A stretch of 64,000 bases of DNA, from the NCBI RefSeq assembly GCF_002135205.1, contig NZ_NEFZ01000001.1, positions 720,041 through 784,040 of the forward strand, given 5' to 3'. The stretch comes from Acinetobacter sp. ANC 4204. GTDB lineage: Bacteria > Pseudomonadota > Gammaproteobacteria > Pseudomonadales > Moraxellaceae. Under the pieces are notes generated by a model that was not told the DNA's origin, searched no databases, and saw nothing but the letters and a program-made list of their open reading frames with translations. The translations under genes were made by a program, and so were the position numbers. Below, piece after piece: positions 48,912 through 59,977 of this stretch (within the stretch, counting starts at the first letter, position 1; every line of letters begins with the position of its first letter).

Positions 48912-49961
48912 ATGATGCAGAATAACCAAGCCAAAAAATCAAAATATCATCAGGTCGATCCACAAAGTTTGTATTTCAAACTGTTTTTGATCTATGACAT
49001 TTTTATGGTGTTTCTCATCATTTTTAACTTGTTTTGCTTGTGCACTAATTTTTTTATCATGAGCAATATTGGTGGATGGTTTTTCCATGCCATTCATCTT
49101 GAAAATTTTTTAGCGTTTTATCGCGAACATTTGCACCCGTGGGTCATTACCACCGAGGCTTGGTTTATTCTGTTCTTGATTGCTGAATTACTGGTACGTT
49201 GGGGTATTGCTATTATTTATAAGCACCATCGTCGCTGGTTTTTCTTCCCTTTCATCCATTGGTACGAAATTTTAGCCATTATTCCTCATTTACGCTTTTT
49301 AAGGTTATTCCGCGCGGGAGTGATTGCTTTTCGCCTGCACGAATTAGGCTATAACGTCATTCCTCAATCGGTACAAGCTAAGGGCAAATTTTACTACCGC
49401 GTGGTGATGGAGGAACTGTCTGACCGCGTCGTGATTACCGTATTGGATGGGGTTAAGCACGAATTAAATACCAGCTCGACCCATAAAAAAATTATCCATG
49501 ACCTTGTCGATCATCATCGGACTTTATTTGCACAAGCATTGGCCGAAATTCTACAAGAATCTCTCGCGACTGAACTGAAACAGCGTCAGTATTTTATTGC
49601 ACAAAATGTCGGTCTGATTGTGAACCGTGCGATTGAAGATACCCCCGAACTCACCCAATTACTGCGTTTAATTCCAATTGTGGGAGGACGAATTGAACAG
49701 CAAATTCAAAGTATCGGGCAACGTCTCGGTGAAAATATCACTCAAGGCTTATTAGAACCAATGGTTACGGGAAACCCAGCACAACCCAATGCAACCTACC
49801 GCTTAATTGCGGAAAAGGTCAGTGATTTAAAAATTGACAATCAGTCATTGGAGCAATTGGTTGAGTCTGTGGTCTATGAAAGTTTGGATGCAATTCGTAA
49901 GCAAGTTAAAGTGAAACAATGGCTAGAAGAGCTAGAAAAAGATGATCAAGCCAAAGAATAA
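48912..49961 (+). CDS. Membrane protein with voltage-sensor-like N-terminal region
   Basis: 349 residues. Four hydrophobic helices in the first ~150 residues (LFLIYDIFMVFLIIFNLFCL, then AWFILFLIAELLVRWGIAII, and FIHWYEILAIIPHLRFLRLF). The last has Arg spaced as in S4 voltage sensors (HLRFLRLFRAGVIAFRLHEL). A cytoplasmic C-terminal ~200 residues lacks a pore helix. Acinetobacter homologues are usually unnamed. It may be a regulator or sensor; function unknown. Probably co-transcribed with the acyltransferase. Confidence 0.7.
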   Translation: MMQNNQAKKSKYHQVDPQSLYFKLFLIYDIFMVFLIIFNLFCLCTNFFIMSNIGGWFFHAIHLENFLAFYREHLHPWVITTEAWFILFLIAELLVRWGIAIIYKHHRRWFFFPFIHWYEILAIIPHLRFLRLFRAGVIAFRLHELGYNVIPQSVQAKGKFYYRVVMEELSDRVVITVLDGVKHELNTSSTHKKIIHDLVDHHRTLFAQALAEILQESLATELKQRQYFIAQNVGLIVNRAIEDTPELTQLLRLIPIVGGRIEQQIQSIGQRLGENITQGLLEPMVTGNPAQPNATYRLIAEKVSDLKIDNQSLEQLVESVVYESLDAIRKQVKVKQWLEELEKDDQAKE

Positions 49962-50084
49962 GCATTAAGCTAAAAATATTACAAACGTAGCTAGTGCAAT
50001 CCTTCATTTTGTTCTAGGATTTGCTCTATTTACAACATCACTTCTTTAGTAAAAAATAAATCTGAGAAGTCTTAAGGAAAAATT

Positions 50085-50816
50085 ATGGCTGATATCCGGA
50101 TAACCGGCAGAATGGTCAATGCAATTCGCATTACCCTTGACACCAATGATCATGATGCAATCCGACAGCAGTTAACTAAAACATTACAAAGTGCATCAAC
50201 TGCTGGAGCTTTGGTGGTTCTAGAAAGTACTGTTGAGCAAGAGTTAATTTCGCTCATCCAATTACTGCTTGATCTGGATGTTCAACCAATGGCAGTACAA
50301 GATGGGATTTTGGCTGAACAAGCACGTGCCATTCAGTTCCCCGTAATTCCAGCCCAAGGTCATGCGGTAGGTGCACAGCTACAAGAAGTTAAAGCAACCA
50401 AAGAGCAAGTGGTTGAAGCCCCTGCTCCTGTTGCCACACCGTCTGCCAATGCTCCAGTTGCGGCAGCCTCTGTGATTCGTCATGCGACCTCATACCATGA
50501 CGAAATTTTACGTACGGGTCAGTGCTTGGTTCAAAATCAAGGCGATATCATTATTACTGCGGGCATTAACAGTGGCTCGGAAGTAATTGCTTCAGGAAAT
50601 ATACATATTTATGGCAGTGCTCGTGGTAGAGTCATTGCCGGCGCGGGTGGAAACACTGCTGCACGTATCTTCTGCCATGCTTTAGAAGCTGAGTTGGTTT
50701 CAATTGCAGGAACCTATTGTGTCGCAGATGATATTCCTCAGCAGCATTTAAAACGCCCAACACATATTTACTTAAATGATCAACAAGAGCTTGTATTTGA
50801 AGCGCTTGAATTTTAA
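50085..50816 (+). CDS. minC: Septum site-determining protein MinC
   Basis: 243 residues. N-terminal domain ([20 protein letters not shown]) that inhibits FtsZ, a Pro/Ala linker ([20 protein letters not shown]) and the C-terminal beta-helix ([20 protein letters not shown], then [20 protein letters not shown]) that binds MinD. AAGGAA ribosome-binding site. First gene of minCDE. Confidence 0.96.
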   Translation: MADIRITGRMVNAIRITLDTNDHDAIRQQLTKTLQSASTAGALVVLESTVEQELISLIQLLLDLDVQPMAVQDGILAEQARAIQFPVIPAQGHAVGAQLQEVKATKEQVVEAPAPVATPSANAPVAAASVIRHATSYHDEILRTGQCLVQNQGDIIITAGINSGSEVIASGNIHIYGSARGRVIAGAGGNTAARIFCHALEAELVSIAGTYCVADDIPQQHLKRPTHIYLNDQQELVFEALEF

Positions 50817-50885
50817 TGTATAAATAAACACCAAAAGCCCCAAATGATAAATAAGGGGATTTAAACCATAACAGGAGTGGATTCG

Positions 50886-51698
50886 GTGGCGAAAATTGTT
50901 GTCGTAACATCAGGCAAAGGTGGCGTAGGCAAAACTACGACAAGTGCATCTTTTGCAACAGGTTTAGCCCTACGTGGTCACAAAACTGTTGTGATCGATT
51001 TTGACGTAGGTTTACGTAACCTTGATTTGATCATGGGTTGTGAACGCCGCGTTGTCTATGATTTTGTCAATGTCTTAAATAACGAAGCTCGATTACAACA
51101 AGCGCTTATCCGCGATAAAGATATCGAGAACTTATATATTTTACCTGCGTCGCAAACCCGTGATAAAGATGCCTTAACTGATGAAGGCGTAGCGCGTGTT
51201 ATGGATGAGTTGTCACAAGAGTTTGACTATATTATTTGTGACTCACCCGCAGGGATCGAGCGTGGTGCGATTTTAGCAATGTACCATGCCGACGAAGCAA
51301 TTATTGTGACAAACCCTGAAATTTCATCTGTACGTGACTCAGACCGTATTATTGGGATGCTCGATAGCAAAACCAAGAAAGTGGAAATGAACGAAGGTCG
51401 TATTCGTAAACACTTGTGTATCACACGTTTCAACCCTGAACGCGCAGATAAACAAGAAATGTTAACTATTGACGACATTTCTAAAGATATTTTACGTGTG
51501 CCGACTTTGGGTGTTATTCCTGAATGTAAGAGCGTTTTACAAGCATCGAACGAAGGTAAACCAGTGATTCTCTTCACTGAAGAATCAGCAGGCCAAGCCT
51601 ATGATGACCTTGTAGCACGTTTCTTAGGTGAAGAACGTCCTTATCGTCACATTACCGTGAAACCTAAAGGTTGGTTAGCACGATTATTTGGAGCGTAG
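50886..51698 (+). CDS. minD: Septum site-determining protein MinD
   Basis: 270 residues from the GTG at 50886, which has AGGAG about 8 nt upstream; the GTG at 50877 would start inside that site. Deviant Walker A TSGKGGVGKTTTSASFATGL, Walker B IICDSPAGIERGA, and a C-terminal amphipathic membrane helix PKGWLARLFGA. ATPase that recruits MinC to the membrane. minE follows 2 nt after the stop. Confidence 0.96.
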   Translation: MAKIVVVTSGKGGVGKTTTSASFATGLALRGHKTVVIDFDVGLRNLDLIMGCERRVVYDFVNVLNNEARLQQALIRDKDIENLYILPASQTRDKDALTDEGVARVMDELSQEFDYIICDSPAGIERGAILAMYHADEAIIVTNPEISSVRDSDRIIGMLDSKTKKVEMNEGRIRKHLCITRFNPERADKQEMLTIDDISKDILRVPTLGVIPECKSVLQASNEGKPVILFTEESAGQAYDDLVARFLGEERPYRHITVKPKGWLARLFGA

Positions 51699-51700
51699 AC

Positions 51701-51973
51701 ATGGCAGGATTTTGGAGTAAGCTTTTTAGTAATGATGAAAAACCGTCTAGTGCACAAACAGCAAAAGATCGTTTGAAAGTTATCGTAGCGTCTGAAAGTG
51801 GTTTAGGTAAACGTCTTAGCCAAGAAAAAATCGACCAAATGAAGAAAGAAATCATGCAAGTGGTGAATCGCTATGTTCGCGGTGTAGATGAACAGCACAT
51901 TCAAATGGCTGTTCGTTCTGAAGCGAATATTGAAATGCTTGAAATGAATATCAATTTGCCTGAAGAACGTTAA
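51701..51973 (+). CDS. minE: Cell division topological specificity factor MinE
   Basis: 90 residues from MAGFWSKLFSNDEKPS; the longer frame from 51671 is spurious. N-terminal MinD-activating helix (AKDRLKVIVASESGLGKRLS) and topological domain (RSEANIEMLEMNINLPEER). It drives Min oscillation. Confidence 0.96.
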   Translation: MAGFWSKLFSNDEKPSSAQTAKDRLKVIVASESGLGKRLSQEKIDQMKKEIMQVVNRYVRGVDEQHIQMAVRSEANIEMLEMNINLPEER

Positions 51974-52092
51974 TCTGATTTTTGATTAGTCAAGCAAATT
52001 GAATCAAGGCAGAATATGCGCAGACACAAAAAAGTATTTTTTGTCTCCCATATTTTGCCTTTTTTAATGATTAAACCAGCAAGGAGATTGCT

Positions 52093-52380
52093 ATGGCATT
52101 ATCTCAGCCAGCAACGTTCAATGAAGAATGGTCAGATGAGCGTGTATTTGCCTATTTAACTCAGCTTCCTCCTGAAGGTGTGAATGGCGACTTTCATGTG
52201 TTGTACCATGCATTTAAACACATGCGCCCAAGTGATTATGAGCGTCTGCTCACCCAATTTAAAACGGATGGTCGCGATATTAACGCAACCAATCCAGAAG
52301 GTCAGCGCATTCATGACGTGATTGCCGCTTATCCACGTCAAGCGGCACCATTTTTAGAGGTCTTGGCTAAATTTGCCTAA
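52093..52380 (+). CDS. PA4642 family protein
   Basis: 95 residues; the pattern NEEWSDERVFAYLTQLPPEG, then DFHVLYHAFKHMRPSDYERL, then FKTDGRDINATNPEGQRI matches this uncharacterised Pseudomonas/Acinetobacter family. AAGGAG ribosome-binding site. Cytoplasmic; role unknown. Confidence 0.85.
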   Translation: MALSQPATFNEEWSDERVFAYLTQLPPEGVNGDFHVLYHAFKHMRPSDYERLLTQFKTDGRDINATNPEGQRIHDVIAAYPRQAAPFLEVLAKFA

Positions 52381-52401
52381 CTCTTCAAAAACAGCCATTT
52401 T

Positions 52402-52435
52402 AAAATGCCAGTTCAGCACAATGGAACTGGCATTT
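52402..52435. terminator. Shared terminator after the PA4642-family gene
   Basis: AAAATGCCAGTTC / GAACTGGCATTTT hairpin, T-run on the + strand; the convergent AEC transporter ends at 52438. Confidence 0.85.
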
Positions 52436-52437
52436 TT

Positions 52438-53343
52438 TTATACATGCAAAAACCACATCCACAGTGGAAAAGTCAGACCAAAACAAATGGTTTGTAAACT
52501 AATCACAGCAGCCATGAGCTGACTGTCACCTTGGAAGTATTTAGTGAGGACATAGGCTGCTGATGCCGTTGGGAGCGAGAAAAACACCACTACAATCATG
52601 GTTTCAAATGAGGCTAAACCCATTAAACGACAGCCAATATAAGCCAGAATCGGCACAAGGATTAAACGCCCGAAGGTATTTAAAATCAAAGCACGCCCAG
52701 CATGCCTCAACGCATTAAACTGTAATGCCGCACCAACACACAACAAACCAAGTGGAAGACTCATTCCCGCCACCAGTTTTAAGGATTGACTAATGCTTTC
52801 AGCTAAGTGCATACCTGAGAAATTAAACATAATCCCCACGATACACGCCAAAATTAGTGGATTCTTCGCAACCGACCACGCAATGTTTTTATAAGACAGC
52901 CCCTGCCCTTGAGAAAAACTCAGTACCGACAGCACATTCACCAAAGGAATCACAAAGGCAATAATCATGGCAAAGACTTGCATCCCTGCAGCACCAAAAA
53001 TCAGTGCCATACTGGTCAAGCCAATATAGGTATTGAAACGAATCTGGCTTTGTAAATACACACCAAACTGAGCGACAGGAAAGTGAAAGATTGCTTTAAG
53101 TATCCACAGAACTAAACTAATCAGCAAAGTCACTGCAAAAACAACCGCTAGCGGAGGCAAAACTTGTCCGATATCAAAATGAACTGTAGCTAAACTTGTA
53201 AAAAGTAGAACAGGAAATAGAATCCAATAGTTTAGCCTTTCAGCACCTTGCCAAAATTCCACCGTTAAAAAGCGATAACGCTTTAATACATATCCCATTG
53301 CGATCAGTGCCACCAATGGAATTAATGCATCAATAATTTGCAT
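52438..53343 (-). CDS. AEC family auxin-efflux-like transporter
   Basis: 301 residues with about ten membrane helices in the usual AEC 5+5 plan (ALIPLVALIAMGYVLKRYRF, MSLPLGLLCVGAALQFNALR, then FFSLPTASAAYVLTKYFQGD, which is the family-typical SxxxAAY region). Substrates of this family include small organic acids. Divergently isolated; ends toward the PA4642-family gene. Confidence 0.88.
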   Translation of the reverse strand: MQIIDALIPLVALIAMGYVLKRYRFLTVEFWQGAERLNYWILFPVLLFTSLATVHFDIGQVLPPLAVVFAVTLLISLVLWILKAIFHFPVAQFGVYLQSQIRFNTYIGLTSMALIFGAAGMQVFAMIIAFVIPLVNVLSVLSFSQGQGLSYKNIAWSVAKNPLILACIVGIMFNFSGMHLAESISQSLKLVAGMSLPLGLLCVGAALQFNALRHAGRALILNTFGRLILVPILAYIGCRLMGLASFETMIVVVFFSLPTASAAYVLTKYFQGDSQLMAAVISLQTICFGLTFPLWMWFLHV

Positions 53344-53373
53344 GACTATGCCTAAACTGAATGATTAAGAAAA

Positions 53374-53392
53374 AGCCTGCTATCCGCAGGCT
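53374..53392 (-). terminator. ftsK terminator
   Basis: AGCCTGC / GCAGGCT hairpin followed on the reverse strand by TTTTTCTT, 8 nt beyond the ftsK stop. Confidence 0.8.
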
Positions 53393-53399
53393 GACTTTT

Positions 53400-56300
53400 C
53401 TAAACTAAAATTTCTCGTTTACCGTTCGCACCTTGTGCACTTACGATTCCGTTTTCTTCCATTTGGTCAACAATCCGTGCCGCACGGTTATAACCCAAAC
53501 TAAATTTACGTTGTAGCGAAGATACCGAAACTTTGCGTGTTTCCAATACAAAGGACACACACTGATCATACAGCGCATCACGGTTTGGATCACCATCCCC
53601 ATCTTCAAAGCCACGAGAACTTGGCTCTTCATCAAATGGCGTCAAAATTTCATCGACATAGTCTGGTGAGCCTCGTTCACGCCACGCATCACAAATGCGG
53701 TTCACTTCGTCATCGGCAATAAAGGCACCATGTACACGTTCAGGCTCAATTTTACCGGGCCCTAAAAACAACATATCACCATGACCGAGTAAGTCTTCTG
53801 CACCACCCGCATCCAAAATCGTACGTGAGTCAATTTTTGAGTTCACACGCAAAGCCACACGTGTTGGAATATTAGCTTTAATTAAACCTGTAATCACATC
53901 CACCGATGGACGCTGTGTTGCAAGCAATAAGTGAATCCCTGCGGCACGTGATTTTTGCGCCAAACGAGTAATCATTTCTTCTGCTTTTTTTCCGACCTGC
54001 ATAATCATGTCAGCAAACTCATCGGCCACAATCACAATCGAAGGTAAGGGTTGTAAACGTGGTGCTCGCTCACATGCAACAGAGTCGCTGGCTTTCCATG
54101 TCGGATCAATCAGGTCTTCACCATTAGCAATAGCCTCTTCCACCTTACGGTTGTAGTCTGCAAGCTTACGGATCTTTAAGAAAGACATCAGCTTATAACG
54201 ACGTTCCATTTCATTCACACACCAATTCAAGGCACTGACCGCATCTTTCATATCAGTCACAACTGGGGTAAGTAAATGTGGGATATCGTTATAGTTTGCA
54301 AGTTCTAACTGTTTTGGATCAATCAGAATCAGGCGCAGTTGCTCTGGCTTATATTTTAACAGCATCGACAAAATCATCGAGTTCACTGCAACGGACTTAC
54401 CTGAACCTGTAGTTCCCGCAACTAACATATGCGGTGCTTTGCCCAGATCAGTAATCACCGGATTACCTGAAATGTCTTTACCCATTGCCATAGACAGTAA
54501 GCCAGCAGGATCTTCAAAGGCTGGGGTTTTTAACAATTCAATCAAACGCACCATTTCACGGCTGCTATTTGGCACTTCAATCCCAATATACGGTTTACCC
54601 GGAATAACTTCGACCACACGTACGGAAGCCATGGACATTGAACGTGCCAAATCTCGCGAGATATTGGTGACTTTAGAGGCTTTTACACCTGGAGCCAAAT
54701 CTAACTCAAATCGAGTTACCACAGGTCCTGGTTGCGCCTCAACCACTTTAGCTTTGACATTAAATTCTTGTAGCTTAATTTCAAGCAATTCAGATAACCG
54801 AGCTAACTGTTCCGCGGTGAAATTGACTTTTTTATTCAGATCAACTTCATCGAGCAAATCTAACCCCGGGAGTGGTGATAGATCACGACGACGTTCGACC
54901 ACTTGCATTGCCAAAGACATCGGACGACCAGAGGCATCCGTCAGTGGCGCATCAAAATCAAACTCGTCTTCATCCTGCGGTTTGCCTGCGGTATCTTGCC
55001 ATGCTTCAATAAATGCTTCTTTAGATAAAACTTCTTTGACCGCAGCAGGTGTAGCATGAGTGCTCACCGTATTTTGATGTTGAATCGGGGCTTGGACAAA
55101 GGCTGAAGACTGAGCATAACTGCTAGTGGTGCGTACTTCAGGTGAAGCCTCTTTACGCTCTTCCCAGTCTTCGGCTAAGAAGTCATCAATATCATCCAAT
55201 GTATCTAATGGGGCTATTTGTCCAGTCTGGATTGACCGTTGTGATGCTGCCTGAGTCACAGCAGTACTTATTGTTGCCACTGCAACAGGATCTTCAACGA
55301 CATGTAAATGAGACACAGGTTCAGGCATATTGAATGGGCTATGAACATCCGTTGCTGTTTTGCCGTTAGGTACGGCAGCAAGCAACTCATCAAAGATTTC
55401 ATCATCATCCCAATCGACATTTTTCTTCTGCGCAGGAGCATTGTCTTGGAAGTAATTTGGATCAGCAATGGGTGCTGTATGATCTTGCACCACTGCTTGA
55501 AAATGTTGTTCTGGGCTAAATGGGCGATCTTCTTCGGCAGCACGAAGTAAAGCATCAATATCATTTTTATGACGTTGATCCTCACCTGAGTTTAATGCAC
55601 GCCAAACCTCACCTGTCGCCACGACACGTTGGCTGTCTTGTTCTAATTGATGTGCTTTTTCAAGGGTTCGCTCAAGCTCTGCCTCATCATCCACATCCAC
55701 CTGTTGTTCTTGGACACGGTGTTCTTTCGCAACCATATCATTAAACAAATGCTCTGCTGAATAGTCGCGCTGAGGTGCTTTCACCGATGCCTCTTGCACA
55801 GCTGGCGCCTCTGCCAATTCCGTTGCATCAATACCCTTTTTCGGTGCTGTTGCAATCACTTCTTTTTTTACACTTGGCGCCGTCCGATCAAAGGCAGACT
55901 CGCTTTCAGGCACGTTACGATAAAATAGATCTTGTAAATAAGCTGGGGTTGCCTTAAGTGTAGCGAAAGTACGATTCCATTTAATCCCAAAAGCCAAGGT
56001 TAGCAAAACTAAAGTAAAAACAACCAAAAATAAAGTTGCACCATAAATACTTAAAATTTGCGACAAACTTTGTCCAAGTTCGTAGCCAATAATCCCGCCC
56101 GAGGCATTATCTAAAGTATCTGCGGGAACTTGCCAAAACAAGAACAGTAAGCTGGCCGTTGCAAGCAAAATAAAAAACTGGGCAGCATAACGAAATGGGC
56201 GGTTTAAAAAGCTATGTGGCCACCACACTTGAATGGCTTCAATAAACAAAAACACAGGAATAAGTAAACTTGCCCACCCCAAAAAGCCGAACAACAAATC

Positions 56301-56483
56301 AGCAATCCATGCCCCTGCAACACCACTGGCATTCGAAACTTGTAAGGTATCACTTGATATATGCATCCAGCCCGGATCAAATGGGGTATAGGTCACGGTA
56401 GCAAGGAACAAATAAATGCCAAACGAGACTAAAAATAATGTCATTAATAAGCGCTGTGCATAAGCACCCGACACCTCAGTCAT
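53400..56483 (-). CDS. ftsK: DNA translocase FtsK
   Basis: 1027 residues. Four N-terminal membrane helices (~1-180), a long acidic Gln/Ala/Asp-rich linker (~190-530), the alpha-beta motor with Walker A VAGTTGSGKSVAVNSMILSM (~680) and Walker B SIVIVADEFADMIMQ, RQKSRAAGIHLLLATQRPSV-type region, and the C-terminal gamma winged helix (SVSSLQRKFSLGYNRAARIV) that reads KOPS. It pumps chromosome DNA at the septum and activates XerCD. Confidence 0.96.
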   Translation of the reverse strand: MTEVSGAYAQRLLMTLFLVSFGIYLFLATVTYTPFDPGWMHISSDTLQVSNASGVAGAWIADLLFGFLGWASLLIPVFLFIEAIQVWWPHSFLNRPFRYAAQFFILLATASLLFLFWQVPADTLDNASGGIIGYELGQSLSQILSIYGATLFLVVFTLVLLTLAFGIKWNRTFATLKATPAYLQDLFYRNVPESESAFDRTAPSVKKEVIATAPKKGIDATELAEAPAVQEASVKAPQRDYSAEHLFNDMVAKEHRVQEQQVDVDDEAELERTLEKAHQLEQDSQRVVATGEVWRALNSGEDQRHKNDIDALLRAAEEDRPFSPEQHFQAVVQDHTAPIADPNYFQDNAPAQKKNVDWDDDEIFDELLAAVPNGKTATDVHSPFNMPEPVSHLHVVEDPVAVATISTAVTQAASQRSIQTGQIAPLDTLDDIDDFLAEDWEERKEASPEVRTTSSYAQSSAFVQAPIQHQNTVSTHATPAAVKEVLSKEAFIEAWQDTAGKPQDEDEFDFDAPLTDASGRPMSLAMQVVERRRDLSPLPGLDLLDEVDLNKKVNFTAEQLARLSELLEIKLQEFNVKAKVVEAQPGPVVTRFELDLAPGVKASKVTNISRDLARSMSMASVRVVEVIPGKPYIGIEVPNSSREMVRLIELLKTPAFEDPAGLLSMAMGKDISGNPVITDLGKAPHMLVAGTTGSGKSVAVNSMILSMLLKYKPEQLRLILIDPKQLELANYNDIPHLLTPVVTDMKDAVSALNWCVNEMERRYKLMSFLKIRKLADYNRKVEEAIANGEDLIDPTWKASDSVACERAPRLQPLPSIVIVADEFADMIMQVGKKAEEMITRLAQKSRAAGIHLLLATQRPSVDVITGLIKANIPTRVALRVNSKIDSRTILDAGGAEDLLGHGDMLFLGPGKIEPERVHGAFIADDEVNRICDAWRERGSPDYVDEILTPFDEEPSSRGFEDGDGDPNRDALYDQCVSFVLETRKVSVSSLQRKFSLGYNRAARIVDQMEENGIVSAQGANGKREILV

Positions 56484-56742
56484 ATACTGTCCTGTAACAA
56501 ATTCTTCATTAATGTTTTTGTTCGAAACCTAAAGCAAAAGTTTCACAATAAACGTCATATTATGCACCTCTTCTCTATAAAAAGATGCACTATTCTTAAA
56601 TGCTTTATGTATAGCGAGTAGATGATTTATCCACTTTTACCCGCTCTACACCGCATATTTCTTCTATATAGCTCAAAACGATTTATATGATCAATAATAT
56701 CGACATTGAACACACACAACTGTTATAGAGTTTCACGTATAA

Positions 56743-57732
<990 letters not shown>

Positions 57733-57750
57733 TCTAAGCCTTTAAAAAAG

Positions 57751-57769
57751 ACCGCCCACAATGGGCGGT
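57751..57769 (+). terminator. trxB terminator
   Basis: ACCGCCC / GGGCGGT hairpin with T-run on the + strand, 18 nt after trxB; aat therefore probably has its own promoter or relies on readthrough. Confidence 0.8.
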
Positions 57770-57819
57770 TTTTTTATGTATGATCTAAGGGTCATTTTTT
57801 ATCATGTTTCGACTTTACT

Positions 57820-58551
57820 ATGCAGCAGTTACCGCCTTCTGAGTATATCTTTCCCGATCCGCTTGAAGTTGACCCCGAGGGTGAAGGCTTAATTTGTATC
57901 GGTGCAGACCTCTCCCCGTCTACCCTGTTTGAGGCTTATAGCCATGGTCTCTTTCCATGGTTCTCCGCAGGTGAACCCATTTGCTGGTGGAGCCCTGAAC
58001 CACGTTGCATCATCCGACCGCAGGATTATCAGCCCAGTAAAACCCTACTTCGTAGCATGAAAAAGCAAGATTATCGCATCACCATCAATCAAGCTTTTGA
58101 ACGGGTGATCCGTGCCTGTTCACTGCCACGTAGCTATGCCAATGACACATGGATCAGTGAAGATATTATTGAGGGTTATTGTGACATGTTTGATGCAGGC
58201 TATGGCTATAGTGTCGAGGTTTGGGATCAAACACGCTTAGTCGGAGGGCTTTATGGTGTCAGCATCGGCAAAGGTTGTTTTGGGGAGTCTATGTTCAGTA
58301 CCGAAACTGATGTTTCAAAAATGGCATTTTATACACTGATGTTGATTGGACGTGAAAATGAACTACCTTGGATCGACTGCCAATTGGTCAATGATCATCT
58401 GTTGAGCCTCGGTGCTTGTACACTTTCTCGGCAAACCTACTTAAAATCGTTACAAGATGTTGTAAATCAACCTGCTATTGATTGGAAAATATATCAGGAG
58501 GGTGTATTTTCAAGTAAAACAATAGCGCAGAATGCGCGACTGATTGAATAA
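57820..58551 (+). CDS. aat: Leucyl/phenylalanyl-tRNA-protein transferase
   Basis: 243 residues. Family motifs [40 protein letters not shown] and [20 protein letters not shown] are intact. It adds Leu or Phe to the N-terminus of proteins for ClpAP degradation. bpt follows after 21 nt. Confidence 0.97.
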   Translation: MQQLPPSEYIFPDPLEVDPEGEGLICIGADLSPSTLFEAYSHGLFPWFSAGEPICWWSPEPRCIIRPQDYQPSKTLLRSMKKQDYRITINQAFERVIRACSLPRSYANDTWISEDIIEGYCDMFDAGYGYSVEVWDQTRLVGGLYGVSIGKGCFGESMFSTETDVSKMAFYTLMLIGRENELPWIDCQLVNDHLLSLGACTLSRQTYLKSLQDVVNQPAIDWKIYQEGVFSSKTIAQNARLIE

Positions 58552-58572
58552 AGAATAATAGAGGGATTTACT

Positions 58573-59388
58573 ATGAATTCGTATCACCCGAAGTCCCTAC
58601 TGAATGATTTACAGTATTACATTACCCCACCGCATGACTGTAGCTATCTAGAAAAAAAGTCAGCTCGGATGGTGTTCCTCGATCCAGCACATCGTATTGA
58701 TGTGGTTACACTGTCCGAACTTTCTCGTGTCGGTTTCCGTCGCAGTGGAGATTTTGTCTACCGCCCAGAGTGTCATCTGTGTCGACAGTGTTTGTCTAGC
58801 CGTGTACCTGTGCGCGAATTTAAAATGAACAGCAGTCAAAAAAAGGCATGGAAACGCAACCAAGACCTTACTTTAAAGATTACTCGCACGGCAGATGCCA
58901 CTAAAAAGCATTATGACTTATATGAGCGTTATATCTTTAAACGCCATGCCGATGGAGATATGTTCCCACCGAGTCGTGACCAATTTGATAAATTTCTCGT
59001 GCACAGCTGTACTGATAGCTTTTTCCTAGAACTATGGAAAGAAGACCGTCTCATCTGTGTTTCGACTTGTGACCCTTTAGATGATGGCTTGTCTGCGGTC
59101 TACACGTTTTTTGACCCCGATGAAAGCAAACGCTCATTGGGGGCTTTTGCCATCTTAAAACAAATTGAGCTTGCTAAAGCACGTGCTTTACAGTTTGTGT
59201 ACTTGGGTTACTGGGTACCACACTCAGAAAAAATGAACTACAAATCGCAATATTTGCCTTTAGAGCTACTCATTGATGGCCAATGGCGTCGACTCAACCA
59301 CAGTCTCAGTACAGAAGAAGTCGAGCAATTGGGAAACTCATTAATGACCACCCTGCCTTCAGGCTGGAATAATGCCATTATTAAATAG
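58573..59388 (+). CDS. bpt: Aspartate/glutamate leucyltransferase Bpt (Ate-like)
   Basis: 271 residues. N-terminal cysteines in PPHDCSYLEKKSARMVFLDP and YRPECHLCRQCLSSRVPVRE, then GFRRSGDFV and KRHADGDMFPPSRDQFDK with later YTFFDPDESKRSLGAFAILK, YLGYWVPHSEKMNYKSQYLP. It adds Leu to proteins with N-terminal Asp or Glu. GAGGG ribosome-binding site. With aat it supplies N-end-rule tags. Confidence 0.95.
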   Translation: MNSYHPKSLLNDLQYYITPPHDCSYLEKKSARMVFLDPAHRIDVVTLSELSRVGFRRSGDFVYRPECHLCRQCLSSRVPVREFKMNSSQKKAWKRNQDLTLKITRTADATKKHYDLYERYIFKRHADGDMFPPSRDQFDKFLVHSCTDSFFLELWKEDRLICVSTCDPLDDGLSAVYTFFDPDESKRSLGAFAILKQIELAKARALQFVYLGYWVPHSEKMNYKSQYLPLELLIDGQWRRLNHSLSTEEVEQLGNSLMTTLPSGWNNAIIK

Positions 59389-59414
59389 TCATCGTATTCA
59401 ATTCAACTTTTCGA

Positions 59415-59873
59415 TTATTTAAACAGTTCGGCAAAGTCATCACTGCACGATTTCACCATAATAATGGCATGCTCACGAGTCCCATCGGGTTTAGGATAAT
59501 AATTTTTCCGCAGATCAATCTGATGAAAGCCCGACTTTTCATACAATGCAATGGCCGCCTGATTGCTCTCACGGACTTCTAAAAAGACTTGTAGTGGGTT
59601 GTTTTTGAGTTGTGCCAATGAAGCATCGAGCAGTTGATAACCCAGCCCTTTGCCTTGCTGACTCGGATGAATAGCCATCAACAGTAAATTGGCTTCATCA
59701 AGTACAGGTTGCAGGATACAAAATCCGACCACCTGCCCCGCCTGTTCAATCACGGTACTATGATAAGACTGGATTGACTCTTGAAACTGTTGCAAGCTCC
59801 AAGGATGGGTTTGAACTAAACGCTCAATCTGAACGACTTGATCTAAGTCCGCAGTGTGCATTAAACGAATCAT
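59415..59873 (-). CDS. rimI: Ribosomal protein S18-alanine N-acetyltransferase RimI
   Basis: 152 residues. GNAT fold with acetyl-CoA loop MAIHPSQQGKGLGYQLLDAS and VFLEVRESNQAAIALYEKSG; length and end fit RimI. It acetylates the N-terminal Ala of S18. Other GNATs cannot be fully excluded. Ends toward bpt. Confidence 0.85.
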   Translation of the reverse strand: MIRLMHTADLDQVVQIERLVQTHPWSLQQFQESIQSYHSTVIEQAGQVVGFCILQPVLDEANLLLMAIHPSQQGKGLGYQLLDASLAQLKNNPLQVFLEVRESNQAAIALYEKSGFHQIDLRKNYYPKPDGTREHAIIMVKSCSDDFAELFK

Positions 59874-59977
59874 CTTCGTTTATCTTTCTAAAATAAGGAT
59901 GCAGCATTATAAAAAATTTGTAGCTAAAATCGAATACAAAAATGAGCGATTTATATCGCTCAAAGTGTCAATACAAC

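Noticed and set aside
54439..55059. Long + strand ORF of 206 codons
   Set aside because: Antisense to ftsK with a Ser/Arg-rich translation; shadow frame.
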